DNA of 39,207 bases from Funneliformis mosseae. Lineage: Eukaryota > Glomeromycota > Glomeromycetes > Glomerales > Glomeraceae. The DNA lies in assembly GCA_910592005.1 (NCBI GenBank), contig CAJVPP010000229.1, forward strand, positions 1 through 39,207. The letters run 5' to 3'. Shown here in pieces: positions 22,861 through 33,299 of this stretch. The position numbers and the translations under genes were made by a program. How positions within the stretch are numbered: the stretch's first letter is position 1; every line of letters begins with the position of its first letter. The notes beneath the pieces were generated by a model. It searched no databases and had not been told where the DNA came from. It saw only the letters and a program-made list of their open reading frames with translations.

Positions 22861-23079
22861 CTGATTTTATGATTGATCTTGAAGGCAAAATTTAATATAT
22901 TAGATTTGAATTTATTTCAGTTTTACTGCACTTTTGTAAAATTATCATTTACATGAAAAGCTTAAAGTTTATTTGAATCGCAAAATTTCATTATCCGTTA
23001 GAATGAAATTTGTGATAAAATAAAAGTCTAAATTTTACCAATCAGTCAGATAGATTTATCAACCTATCCTATCTATTAC

Positions 23080-23345
23080 AAGAAAATTTATTTTCAATGA
23101 CTATTATTTTAACAATTGCAAACAAAATTTTCTGATTCAAAGAATTTTATTACAATGATTAATAGTATTTTTATCAAAATTTCATTGAAAGTTTGCTTTC
23201 AATGACTACTAGTATTTTACAACTAACATATCTGATTCATTGAAAGTTTGCTTTCAATGATTACTAATACTTTTACAACCAAATTTTCTAATTTATTACT
23301 AATGTAAAGAAAGTTTATTCCAATGACTGTGTTATTCTATGGTTA
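23080..23345 (+). repeat. ~55-bp tandem repeat array B with hairpins
   Basis: About five diverged units share (G/A)TTT.TTTCAATGA(C/T)TA.TA.TATTTT. Two units are 55 bp apart and each contains a perfect 9-bp stem CATTGAAAG/CTTTCAATG with loop TTTG (23183-23204 and 23238-23259). The period equals that of array A, though the sequence differs. Confidence 0.65.
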
Positions 23346-23376
23346 AAAGTTTGATATTGATACTCCTTTGAAAACA

Positions 23377-23385
23377 TATAAAAAG
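23377..23385 (+). promoter_or_regulatory. TATA box candidate
   Basis: TATAAAAAG lies about 25-35 bp before a pyrimidine-rich stretch (CTCATGTTCTCTTTTTTT) and the first exon at about 23411. This is the best core promoter in the window by spacing and context. Confidence 0.45.
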
Positions 23386-23410
23386 ACCTCATGTTCTCTT
23401 TTTTTATTAA

Positions 23411-25446
23411 AAGTTTCTTCTAAACAAAAGAAAAATCTTCCAAAACATTCCTAACAAAAAATCTAATAAATGTCTTTTATCTAATAAAGAGTCTTCTGAT
23501 AGAGATAAATGTAAAAAAATTTTATCGATTTCAGCAAATAAAAAAAAAGGTGATTCTTTAAAGAAACCTATTCCAAAGATACAATATAGAAGTAGCAAAA
23601 AACTGTATGTTTAGTTATAAATCGATTATTTTTAATATTTTCTCTTTATTTATTACTTTTTATTTTTAGTTTCTTTTATTTTCTTCTATTCTAGTAATTC
23701 TGAAACTGATTTTAAAAAGTTTTGTAAAGAAGAATCATATCGATCAAAACAAAAAAAAAAAACAGTTTGATCGATGTAGTTCAAGGAAAAGGAAAAGATA
23801 AAGAGATAGGAAAAGAGAAAGAAGGATAAAAAGAAAAAGAAAAAGAAAAATCAATTAGTATAATTGTTTATTGTATAATATATGTATTGTTAATTAGATC
23901 ATAATACATATGGTCATTCTGATTATATTTTCAAATAATAGATGCTTTACAGGCCCAAGTAGATGAAATTAAAAGTTTGATGATGATCATTGCAAGAGGA
24001 AAACAAAAGAAAATAAATCCAAAAAACACAATAATTGATTAGACGAATGATGAAGTAAATTTCTACACATCAACCTCTTGATATGGGTAGCCTAGCTCTT
24101 TGAAAAACATGGCCAAAAAGGCTTATTCATCAAAGTTGATTTATATCACAGATTCTGCTTTTGAATAATATGATGATAGAGGTAAAAATCAGAAAAGAAT
24201 ATTTGATAATAAGCCTCAATTAGAAAAATCACGAACACAAAAAAGACGACCTGAACTTAAAAGAAATCTTTCCAATCAGAATCAAAAAAAGACCAACTGA
24301 AACTCATCATTGTCTCGATCATCTTCTCCTCCTCCTCTTTCTCCTTCCCCTTATACTTATCTCTTTTATGATGAAATGAATAAAAAATTAAGGAATGTGT
24401 TAAAGGTAATCTTTTCTTTATTTCATTTGTTTTATACTTATCAATTTTTTTTTGCTAATAGTTAATGTATTTTTATGATTAAGTCTGAAATATTAGGGAT
24501 TATAGACAGAATACCAGAAAGTCAAAAATTAGATGTGAATAAAACATTTGAAAGTCAATGAAAATTGGTCAACAAAAAAATCATTCTGATAGTACAAAAT
24601 TGATCAACAAAAAAACATTTTCAGTAGTGAATGGCATAATTAAATATATAATCTACGAATGCCACCATCATCAATGAAAAGAATTTCTAAATCAAAAAAG
24701 AAGCATTGAGTGGACTAACAATGATAAAAAGAGAAAGCATGCTAATTCACGACATATAGAAGTTAATAAAGGATTATATTATTTATTTTTTAACCTTATC
24801 TAATTTTTTTTTTGCCGTTTAGAAATGAGAAAGACAGGCTAGAACAATTAGCAAATTAATAAGACTAGATGATCAGTTATTGGGAAAATTTTATAATGAT
24901 GAAATCCAATCAGTCTTCACTGATAATCGATATCATAGTTCAGAGATATCAGAAACTGATAACGAAAGTCTCAAACAAAAGATTGTTATTAGAGACATTA
25001 AGTAGTGATCTTTAATAATAAGTAATGAATGTTATTATATCATTGGTTTTAATCAGCATGTATTAATTAATATTTTTTAATAGTTGCGTACCTTTTTACG
25101 AGATTATATAGATACTGAATTCAGCCAAGCTTCAAAGGTATGCAGAATGAAAAAATGGGTATATAATTATGTCAAATTTGTATCAAATGAAGAAAAGACA
25201 CCTGTGAATGCCCCTGCTTAGATAAGAACATGGTACAACAGATCGTTAAAGTCATACATTAGAAGATATAGTAATGTTAACTACTCTTCAGTCTGTGAAG
25301 ATACAAATAATGTCGAAGAGAAGGATTATAGTCATAATAGAAACTATGTTGACAGTTTTGAAAAGAATAATAGAAATAGTGAAAGAAGAAATAGAAGTTT
25401 AGTATCGATGGAATATAATAGTAATTATGAGAAGGATGACAATTAA
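23411..25446 (+). pseudogene. six-exon gene of unknown, probably lineage-specific family, broken
   Basis: Exons proposed: 23411-23604, 23695-23857, 23942-24405, 24484-24761, 24823-about 25021 and 25084-25446. Exon 1 is Lys/Ser-rich and has no ATG. Exon 2 is Lys/Glu-rich with a frameshift in a poly-A run. Exon 3 begins DALQAQVDEIKSLMMIIARG (coiled coil), then NDEVNFYTSTS and SSLKNMAKKAYSS, then a Ser/Pro-rich stretch SLSRSSSPPPLSPSPYTY. The last exon reads RTFLRDYIDTEFSQASK, RTWYNRSLKSYIRRYSN and a charged tail. It resembles uncharacterised proteins of AM fungi, but I cannot name a function. Exon 3 has five stops and no frameshift in about 155 codons, each explicable by C-to-T at Gln or Arg codons (e.g. 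FE-TAA-YDD). Exon 6 has one stop in 120 codons (NAPA-TAG-IRTW). A splice site near 25021 is uncertain. Confidence 0.55.
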
Positions 25447-26440
25447 TCAATGCAATATTTAAATTTTAAATTATTTTTTTTCAGCTTTTTTCAGTTTTTT
25501 TTCTGCTATAAATAAATACTAAATAAGTAAATAATAAGTAAATTTGTTGAATAAATTTTTTTATAATCGAAAAATTTTATTTGATGTTGTAATTAATTGA
25601 AAGATCAAAAGATATCAATCAGGGTATTAATAATTAAATAAATTTATAGCAATAGGTATATCCTATTAGTATCAAATTAGTGACTGATAGAAGCCCGATT
25701 TGTATACTCTGATTTGAATTTGATCGTACTCCTTTGCCGCCATTTTATGACAGCAATAGGGTTTCTAAATAAAAAAATCAGGTACTAATTAGTTATCATC
25801 TGGGTTACTGGATGATAACCAATTAGTACCTAATTTATCATCATTCGATCTGCGTAGCTCTTGAAAAGTAATTTTTAGATATAGTAGAATTCTTTGAAAA
25901 AAAATATTACTAACATTTTTTTTCTTTTTTTTGTAATAATGGTTTCTAAGGATCATGAAATTTCTTTTGAAATAACTTTGACTTGTTTATTTCATAAAGT
26001 ATATAATTTATATATAATTAAATAATAGCAATAATATTTCATTTGATAATAAATATCTCAAATATTTTTTTAATAATAGACTAGTTAGCAATATATTTTT
26101 ATTATAATATTATTTAATATATTAAATTAATTTAAATAAATTAAATAAATTAACAAATATAAAATTAAAAATTTAAAATTATATAAATAGATTAAGATCA
26201 TTATTCAAATTATTATTCAGGTAATTAATTAATATAAGATTGATATAATTTTAATTATAAAATTGAATAAAACATATTTAGTTCAAACTATTAATTATAT
26301 TGCAAAAATAAAAATTATCATATTTTACAAAAAATAATATATATTAGAAATGCTTGTGTTAATATAAAAATTTTTTATGTAATATAATTGCCAAAATTTT
26401 TATTTATTCATTATTATTATATTTAATTATAACTGCTTTA
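25447..26440. other. intergenic region with one strong hairpin
   Basis: No coding sequence was recognised. Between about 25620 and 25860 the base composition is less AT-rich, around the hairpin listed separately. From 25870 to 26440 the sequence is almost pure A/T. Confidence 0.45.
25780..25831. repeat. 21-bp-arm inverted repeat (hairpin)
   Basis: Left arm 25780-25800 (AGGTACTAATTAGTTATCATC) pairs with right arm 25811-25831 at 20 of 21 positions, around a 10-nt loop (TGGGTTACTG). It is the strongest simple hairpin seen outside the arrays. It could be a small-RNA precursor, a foldback-element remnant or a cruciform site; the sequence alone does not decide. Confidence 0.75.
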
Positions 26441-27804
26441 CTAATTTACTAAATTTTTATCTATCTAACTTTTCGCATATAAACAAGCTCTTGATATTTC
26501 TAGTAGTAAATGATTTTGACTTTTTGTAATCATATTTCTTGCAATTGAAATGCTTGCTTTTACATAATACTTGTAGCTTATATTATTAGATAATCTCAAG
26601 CTATATTACTCAAAATCAGAAATTTATTTAAATAAGCTTGCTATTATAAGAGAGGTTCAGTTTCTTCATCAATTAATAGTTTAAGATAATGATTTAATTC
26701 TGTTTCTGTCTCTAATATCAGAGTAGAAATTTTATTTATAAGTACTATATTTTATCAAAATCATATAAAATATTAGTGATTCTTTTTAATAGAGGTAAAA
26801 GGAACTAAATTTATAGATGAGTAAGATTATTCTTTATAGAGTTCAAATATAGTTTAAAATTGAGTTTAAATACTTAGGTTTAATTCTTTTGAAAAATAGA
26901 AAGTTTATTTTAAGTATCTAAAATTGCTAAGATTGTTAAAGAATTATATATAATTAATCAATATTTTTTAATTTTATTAGATATTAAAGCTGCTACTTCA
27001 TATATTGTAAAATTATTATCATTTGCATATTTTCTAAATGTGTCTGGATTCCTGTAAATACAAGATAAGTATTACTTATCATTAGATAAGATGATGTTGA
27101 TAAATATCTAGTATTTCTTTTTAAAGATTCAAAAAGTAACAACATATCCTATTAAAAAATAATTCATTAGAATAAAAATCTATAAATATAAAAAAATATT
27201 ATTTTTTTTTAATTTAATATATCTTAATTGAATTCCAATTATCATTATTAGGATAAAGATTATTAATAGAAGGATTGTAAACTGCAAGTAAGATTAAAAT
27301 TAATTTAAAGTTCTTTAAATCTTTTTAATATATAATATGTTGAGTTCTAATACATATTCACATCTAAAATTGGTTTAAGATATTTAATTTTTTTAAACTA
27401 CAAAATTATAAAGTGAATTATAAAGATATATAGAATTTTAATATTACACATTATTTAATATACTTTTAAAATAAAATTACTGACTAATTTAATCCTTTTT
27501 TTACTCTTAAATTTAATACAAGCATTGCACAATGATAATGTGAGAAATTCATTAAAAAAATTCATTATCAAAAGCTGAGAAAATTTCTTTTATATAAATT
27601 ATTATTGCAAAATTATTGTCAGTTGTAAATGCAATAATTTTAAGATACACATAATTTCTTATGTAATATTTACTCTAGAATATTTTATGGTAAATGGAAT
27701 TATATCAAGTAAAAAATACAAAAATTCTAATTAGAGTCAACATAGTGAAGTATAAGTCTTAAAAAAGCTTTCCAATTTATTGTAAAAGTCTAAATATTAG
27801 CTAT
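26441..27804 (-). pseudogene. hAT transposase 2, C-terminal part (interrupted by LTR element)
   Basis: The minus strand gives, from the LTR edge: ANI-stop-TFTINWKAF, LHYVDSN-stop-NF, LDIIPFTIKYSRVNI, IIAFTTDNNFAI, the Cys/His block SHYHCAMLVLNLRVKKGLN, IYEVAALISNKIKKY, SLTILAILD, ETETELNHYLKLLIDEETEP, LSNIA-stop-DYLII, SIARNMITKSQNHLL and the end RACLYAKS-stop-IDKNLVN (stop 26441-26443). These are the RNase-H-like core and the C-terminal dimerisation domain of hAT transposases. Stops fall on canonical Trp (AKSWID, a WW pair before QA, ANIWT) and on Arg or Gln. Several indels also occur. Recognition ends exactly at 27804, the base before the LTR, and the N-terminal part reappears beyond the second LTR. 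Confidence 0.75.
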
Positions 27805-28273
27805 TGAAACTGGCAAAAACTGATAAAACTATCAAATATGACATATATGTTAAATATGCCATATCTACCAAATAAGACATATTTATAATTTATATTATTT
27901 CTATTATTATTATCATATCTATTATTATTATTATTTATTTCATATTTAACATAATTAGCATATTTGTTAGCTTTATTATTATTATCAATAGTATTATTAA
28001 TACTATAGATTTTCTTTAATTATAATTTTCCTATATAAAGGACATGAAAATGCCTTGGAAAAAGAATAGATTCCAATATTATATTCAATATACATTTAAT
28101 AATAATAATAAATAACCTTAACATTGCAAATATAATACTTATAATTTTATTCTTATTAACTAAATAAACTCTCTAATTAATAGTGTATCAAGTTGATTAG
28201 ATTTAAGTTAAAGCTATCATCTTCTGACTTCAAATTATAGTTAACTTATTCAACAGAAAAAATAATGTTAACA
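27805..28273 (+). repeat. 5' LTR
   Basis: About 469 bp, starting TGAAACTGG and ending near TTAACA, repeated at 32834-33299. It contains TATATAAAG (28032-28040), a fitting LTR promoter. Just after it, TGGTGATTTCTGC (from 28276) begins with TGG as a primer-binding site should. Confidence 0.8.
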
Positions 28274-28708
28274 AGTGGTGATTTCTGCTAGAATACTATT
28301 AACTTTATATATAATGGATCACTAACAGATTTAGCGAGATGTATAAAGTTTGAATTAAAAAGAAATAGAGAAACAGAATTAATTTTATATATAACAGATC
28401 ACTAACAGATTTAGTAAGGTATATAAAAGTTTAAGTTAAAGAGAAATTGAGAAACAGAATTGATTTTAGACTGCTTAAAGATTTAGTAAAGTATATAAAA
28501 TTTGAAGAAATTGAATACGAACTACTCTTTCTAAGAAAAAATAAATTAAGTGATATATTACTTTAAAAAACTAAACAGATGAACTTGCAAGTTAAAGTAT
28601 AATCTGTAACATATTTGAAATATTTTGAATTATTTAAAACAATTTAATCAAGTTAAAATACAAATTATTAATTAAAATACAAATTAAAAATAATCATGTA
28701 ATATATGA

Positions 28709-29005
28709 TGTGATATAGCATTATTTAATGAAATATCTAAAAAAGAAAATACAAAAAAAATTTTAAAAGAAGCAAATTCTATAATTGAATTAGAGTTTAA
28801 TTTTTGGAAAGATCATATAAAAAAAGAAGAATTTTTAGATGAATTAGAAGGAAAAAATAATCCAACACAAGCGTCTATTAAAACTTTTCAATCTACTTTA
28901 ATCAATGATGATAGATCTGAAGTAGATAATGAATCAAAAAATTACTGCAATATTGTAATTTATATTATTATAAAGGAATTTTTGATACTGTTAAATGAAA
29001 AATAA
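28709..29005 (+). CDS. unknown ORF inside LTR element (gag-position)
   Basis: A 98-codon frame with no ATG at its start, containing DIALFNEISKKENTKKILKE, then FNFWKDHIKKEEFLDELEGK, NNPTQASIKTFQSTL and a hydrophobic end. It is helical and charged. A second frame (28995-29195, MKNKNRELVNKIIKLKIKFE onward) overlaps its end, so the two may be one frameshifted gene. Its place after the left LTR is where gag would lie, but I see no zinc knuckle or gag motif. Confidence 0.35.
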   Translation, partial: CDIALFNEISKKENTKKILKEANSIIELEFNFWKDHIKKEEFLDELEGKNNPTQASIKTFQSTLINDDRSEVDNESKNYCNIVIYIIIKEFLILLNEK

Positions 29006-29903
29006 AAATAGAGAATTAGTTAATAAGATAATTAAATTAAAAATTAAATTTGAAATATTAAAAAAAATATTAGTATTTAATTACTTACAATTTTATCAAC
29101 TAGCAGAAAATGGTTTTGAATATCTAAGAAGGATAGAAATACATTCTAATAAATACAAAGTATCTAAAAAAAATAGAGTATTAATGAAAAAATAAAAGAA
29201 AAAGAATTATAAATCTAATTCATATCATACGATTATATTATATCATTAATTTTCAAATATTCTTACAAGAATAATAGATTTAAACAAAATCTCAGAAGTG
29301 ATTTACTTGTAATCTACCAATTAGAATTTCATAAATTAACATCAATGTATTCACTGAATTGAGAGCTTCACAATAGTATAAATAATATTCTGAATGGATC
29401 GCTGGATGCCAAGATAATTGAAAAAATGTAATTATTTAAATTTAATCATAAGAAATAAACATGAAATACTTTTTTTTTAAAAAAAAAGAGAATATGAATA
29501 AAAGAAGAAGTATTATCTAATATTCTTAATGAGTCGAATCAAGTTGAGTTTTGAGTCAAAATTATTCTATATACCTTTAATTTAAAGTACTTATTTATTA
29601 TGTGTAACTAAAATTTACAATTATGCACAATTATGTGAATCAAATATGCGAGTTTATGTGAGTCATTTTCAGAATTCTAGTATCAACTATATGAATAGTA
29701 GCTCTTAAAATAATAATAGATATAACTATAGCATTTATTCTTATTACATTAGATAAGTTTTGTGAAACAAATTTTTTTTTATATGGCAAAACACAACAAT
29801 ATGCAAAATTTATTGAATAATTGAAAAATATAAATTTTAAAATATATGAAGAAAAGTGAAATTTAGCATAAAAAAGATTAGAAATATGTTAACATCTTGA
29901 ACT

Positions 29904-30139
29904 CTACTTTTTTGACAATCTATTTCTTGAAGGATTAGTAACTTTTCTATATATTTTTTCAAGTAAACAAATCCTATTTTCTTGTTGAACTAAAGAGAAG
30001 AAATATTAGTTAGCTCAGTTCTTAAATGTTCACATTTAGCAGAAAGTTCAGTATTTTGATTTAAAGAAATTGATAATTGTTCTCTTAATGTAGAATTTTC
30101 TTGATGAGTTTCTTGGACTTTTTGATGAGAATCTGTAGC
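29904..30139 (-). pseudogene. antisense coiled-coil coding remnant in LTR interior
   Basis: The minus-strand frame ATDSHQKVQETHQENSTLRE continues QLSISLNQNTELSAKCEHLR with strong heptad spacing. After a 1-nt frameshift near 29991 it goes on VQQENRICLLEKIYRKV to a TAG at 29904-29906. An acceptor-like TTTATTTAAG precedes it (about 30140), so it may be an internal exon. It runs opposite to the LTR direction and may be captured host sequence. Confidence 0.35.
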
Positions 30140-30605
30140 TTAAATAAAAGAAGAACACATATTAGAAATGTAAAGTTAGACATCTTTGACCAGCGAGTAT
30201 CAGTTTACTGAAAGGTTAGCGTAATGATCCTAATGATATTTTAAGAGGCTACATATCGATACAAGATAATAGAAGCTGTAATAACCAGTTTTAAGCAAGG
30301 AAAACTCATATTTTAAAGATTTATAGTATAGTAAAAAAAGCAAAAAAATAATATGCTGCAGTCATATTAAATGAGATCAAATATACTATCACATTTTACA
30401 CAGATAATAAGCATGCATATAACTATCTACTCTAGCTAGGCTAGTGCAAAGTATATATTTTTTTATTGTCTCCTAATTTAAAACTATTCTTAAATACATT
30501 CAGACTTACCTTAAAAAATCCTCTCACACTTGTATTTTCTTTAATGATATAATACTTTACATTTATTAAAAGAAGATCTTTACTTATTAATGCATATTAT
30601 AGTTT

Positions 30606-30624
30606 CCAGTGAAAAGAATAGCAA
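30606..30624 (+). repeat. Tc1/mariner terminal inverted repeat, one end
   Basis: CCAGTGAAAAGAATAGCAA is the inverse of TTGCTATTCTTTTCACCAG at 31889-31907, with one transition difference. Confidence 0.75.
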
Positions 30625-30720
30625 AAACATATTTTGACGGTATGTACAAACTTAATTTTAATGTATATTTTTTTTTATTATTTATAAGAACAATACTAAC
30701 GACAACTTTTATATTATTAA

Positions 30721-31731
30721 TTAATATTTGGTATATCCTCTTTCTGCATTGATACATGCTTTAACCTGACTTGGCATGCTCTTGATGCATTGAAGTAACA
30801 TAGCATCATCAAGATCATCCCATTCCTGCCAGATTGTATTAAGGAATACATCGCAGGTAATGTATTTTTTTGCTACTAAATACTTAATCTTTTTCTCCAC
30901 CTTTCCCTTTAATACAACCCATATATTTTCAATAGGGTTTAAGTCTGGACTGTATGAAGGCTAAGAAAGAACTCATCCTGAAAGATGTTTTTTCAAGTAC
31001 TCTTGAACATTGTGTGAGATGTGTTTTAGATCATTATCTTGTTGGAAGACCCAGCTGCGTCTGTATAATATATTCGCATTGTTATACAGATGGTTGTCTA
31101 AGATTTTTTGATACAAATGATGATCCAAATTTTTAGTAAACAAATGAATGCCAATTTTTCCTTTAGTATTAATCGCTGCCCAAACATGAACTTTGAATGG
31201 ATGCTTTACTATAGGGGTAATTAGTTCTGCATTATGAGACCATACACACATGATATTTCTAAACATCTGAAGTATTGTTTCATCAGAAAAAACAACTTTT
31301 TTTCAGTTGTATCACGAGTGATTACATGCCTAAGACAAATGAAATTCCTTCACTTTTTGGGTTAAGAGAGGAACCTTTCTTGGAAGAACAGAAACATATC
31401 CAAGATTATTAAGCTCATAATGTATCGTATGTTCACTGACATCAAGGTTGGAATCTTTTTCTTCTAATTTTGTCTTAAGTTCGCCTGCTGTAATAAAATG
31501 ATTATGTTGCAGAATTTTTCTAATATAGCAGATTTGATTTGAAGCCAATTTTCTTGGATAGCCAGAAGAGTGACCAATAGAAATTTTGTCAGTTTTATTT
31601 AGTAAACTGACATATTATTCACATGTGTGTAAAGAAATGCATAATCAATTAGAAATTTTCTTTGCATTATGCACTTTTTGGTCCCAAAGTGACTTAATAG
31701 AATTTCTTTGTATTTTTAAAGAGCTTGGCAT
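30721..31731 (-). pseudogene. Tc1/mariner transposase, full length, stops only
   Basis: A cut-and-paste DDE transposase. ATG at 31729-31731 and TAA at 30721-30723 give 336 codons in one frame, the usual length for Tc1 transposases. It shows MPSSLKIQRNSIKSLW, a helix-turn-helix region, HSSGYPRKLASNQ (GRPR-like linker), LNNLGYVSVLPRKVPLL, then the catalytic blocks KKVVFSDET (first Asp), WVFQQDNDLKH (second Asp) and YSPDLNPIENIWVVLKGK (Glu). I count about 35 residues between the second Asp and the Glu, against 34 in classical Tc1. All three catalytic residues survive. Seven in-frame stops interrupt it (3 before VVFSDET are close together; one sits at the canonical Trp before PSYSPD) with no frameshift at all. 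Confidence 0.9.
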
Positions 31732-31888
31732 AATTTTGGAAAGGAAATCAAAATAAAAATAAATAACAAACCTTATTTTTTTAACTTACCTTTTTAATTC
31801 AGGTTCCAATATCTGATTTGGGCATATAAATAAATGCTTAAGTCTAGAAAGTAGTGAAACTGCAACCTAAAATAGATGCAGTCTTCCA

Positions 31889-31907
31889 TTGCTATTCTTT
31901 TCACCAG
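31889..31907 (-). repeat. Tc1/mariner terminal inverted repeat, other end
   Basis: TTGCTATTCTTTTCACCAG is the partner of 30606-30624. It lies about 160 bp upstream of the transposase ATG. Confidence 0.75.
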
Positions 31908-32833
31908 AGAAGATTTTTTCTATAAAAATTTAAAATTTTGCGATAATTTTAGGAGAAAAAAAAGATTTTGAGAAAAACAGAAGGAATTCTTCGATAAATA
32001 TTTATAATTAAAAGGAGTGACTATTAAAAATTCTCAAGACTATGAGAATTATTTTCTTGCAGAAAAATAAATAAAAAAAAACTATTAGATTGCATTGAAT
32101 GATGATCATTACATAGAAATCTATAAAACAAAATAAAAAAAATTAGTGTAATTGATCAATATTACTAAATTAGATGATCATGCAATATTTGTATAGTATA
32201 TTTTTGATCAACATTTCTTTATTTAATACAAAATTCAGGAAATTTTCACAAACTGCATAATTTTAAGAGTGCGACAAAATGCATGCATGATATAAATGTC
32301 TACCAAAACCTTCTCAAAATAATTTTTTCATACTCTTTTCTATGTTTTTAATATAGTTTTGATAGTTTTAGCTTTTATCATATCAAATGGGTTTCATCGT
32401 ATCTCTTATTATAATTTTAATATAATTTTGTCTAAGTTTTGACTGTTATTAAGAAGTTTTGTCCCTCATCTATAATGTATAAGAATCAAGAAATATAAAA
32501 TATTAGTTTTACTAAAAAAGAAATTACTTGCAATATTTATGTACTCTATATATTAAGTAAAGTTAAACAATATAATCAGTTAATCAAAAATTAATTTTAG
32601 ATTTGTATTCAATAATTTTCTCATAGCAAATTACTTAAACATTAGATTTCAATGAACTTTTTTAATATAGAAAAAGATTAAGTATATCAAATATGAAGAT
32701 CATATTGCTAAGCTACTTAATATATACATTTTATTTATAAATAAAATGATTATCAAATATATTATTCAGCTACAATTATTAGTTTAATATTATTGATTTA
32801 GTTTAGAGACTAAAAAATTTTAGAGAAGGAAAT

Positions 32834-33299
32834 TGAAACTGGAAAAAATTGATGAATCTGTCAAATATGATATATATGCGAAATATGCTATATCTGTACA
32901 ATAAGACATATTTATAATTTATATCATTTCTATTATTATTATCATATCTATCATTATTATTATTTATTTCATATTTAACATAATTAGTATATTTGTTAGC
33001 TTTGTTATTATTGTCAATAGTATCATTAATATCATAGACTTTCTTTAATTATAATTTTCCTATATAAAGGGTATGAAAGTATCTTGTAAAAAGAACAGAT
33101 CCCAACATTGTATTTAATATATATTTAATAATAATAATAAATAACCTTAACATTTTGCAAATATAATACTTATAATTTTATTCTTGTTAATTAAATAAAT
33201 TCTCTAATTAATAGTGTATCAAGTTGATTGAATTTAAGTCAAAGCTATTACCTTCTTAACTTTAAATCATAATTAATTTATTTGATAGAAAGAGTAACA
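32834..33299 (+). repeat. 3' LTR
   Basis: Copy of 27805-28273 with TATATAAAG at 33061-33069. Preceded by the purine tract 32822-32832. In a 165-bp aligned stretch around the TATA box I count about ten differences from the 5' LTR, nine of them transitions. Confidence 0.8.

Larger units (their letters stand above)
30601..31912 (-). mobile_element. Tc1/mariner element nested in the LTR retrotransposon
   Basis: Terminal inverted repeats (30606-30624 and 31889-31907) match at 18 of 19 positions: CC/CT, then (A/G)GTGAAAAGAATAGCAA. They enclose a full-length transposase gene on the minus strand. The exact outer ends and the TA duplication are not certain; TA dinucleotides lie a few bases outside on both sides. 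Confidence 0.75.
27805..33299 (+). mobile_element. LTR retrotransposon, apparently non-autonomous, inserted in hAT 2
   Basis: Paired LTRs of about 466-469 bp flank about 4.56 kb. A TGG-starting primer-binding-site candidate follows the left LTR, and a purine tract AGAGAAGGAAA (32822-32832) precedes the right LTR. Flanks GCTAT (left) and ACTAT (right) may be a 5-bp target duplication with one transition, though the exact right end is uncertain by a base or two. I recognise no protease, reverse transcriptase, RNase H or integrase motif internally. Without the Tc1/mariner insert the interior is only about 3.2 kb. It therefore looks like a non-autonomous or heavily deleted element. Confidence 0.75.

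Noticed and set aside
23407..23598. Minus-strand Leu/Phe-rich ORF
   Set aside because: Antisense to the Lys-rich first exon of the plus-strand gene at 23411, which joins in frame to exon 2.
30954..31136. Plus-strand ORF of 60 codons
   Set aside because: Antisense shadow of the Tc1/mariner catalytic region.
14431..31731. Stop codons read through as sense codons (alternative nuclear genetic code)
   Set aside because: TGA occurs at both Arg and Trp positions and TAG at both Gln and Trp positions, while CAA, CGA and TGG are still used normally in the same genes. A single reassignment cannot explain this; C-to-T/G-to-A mutation can.
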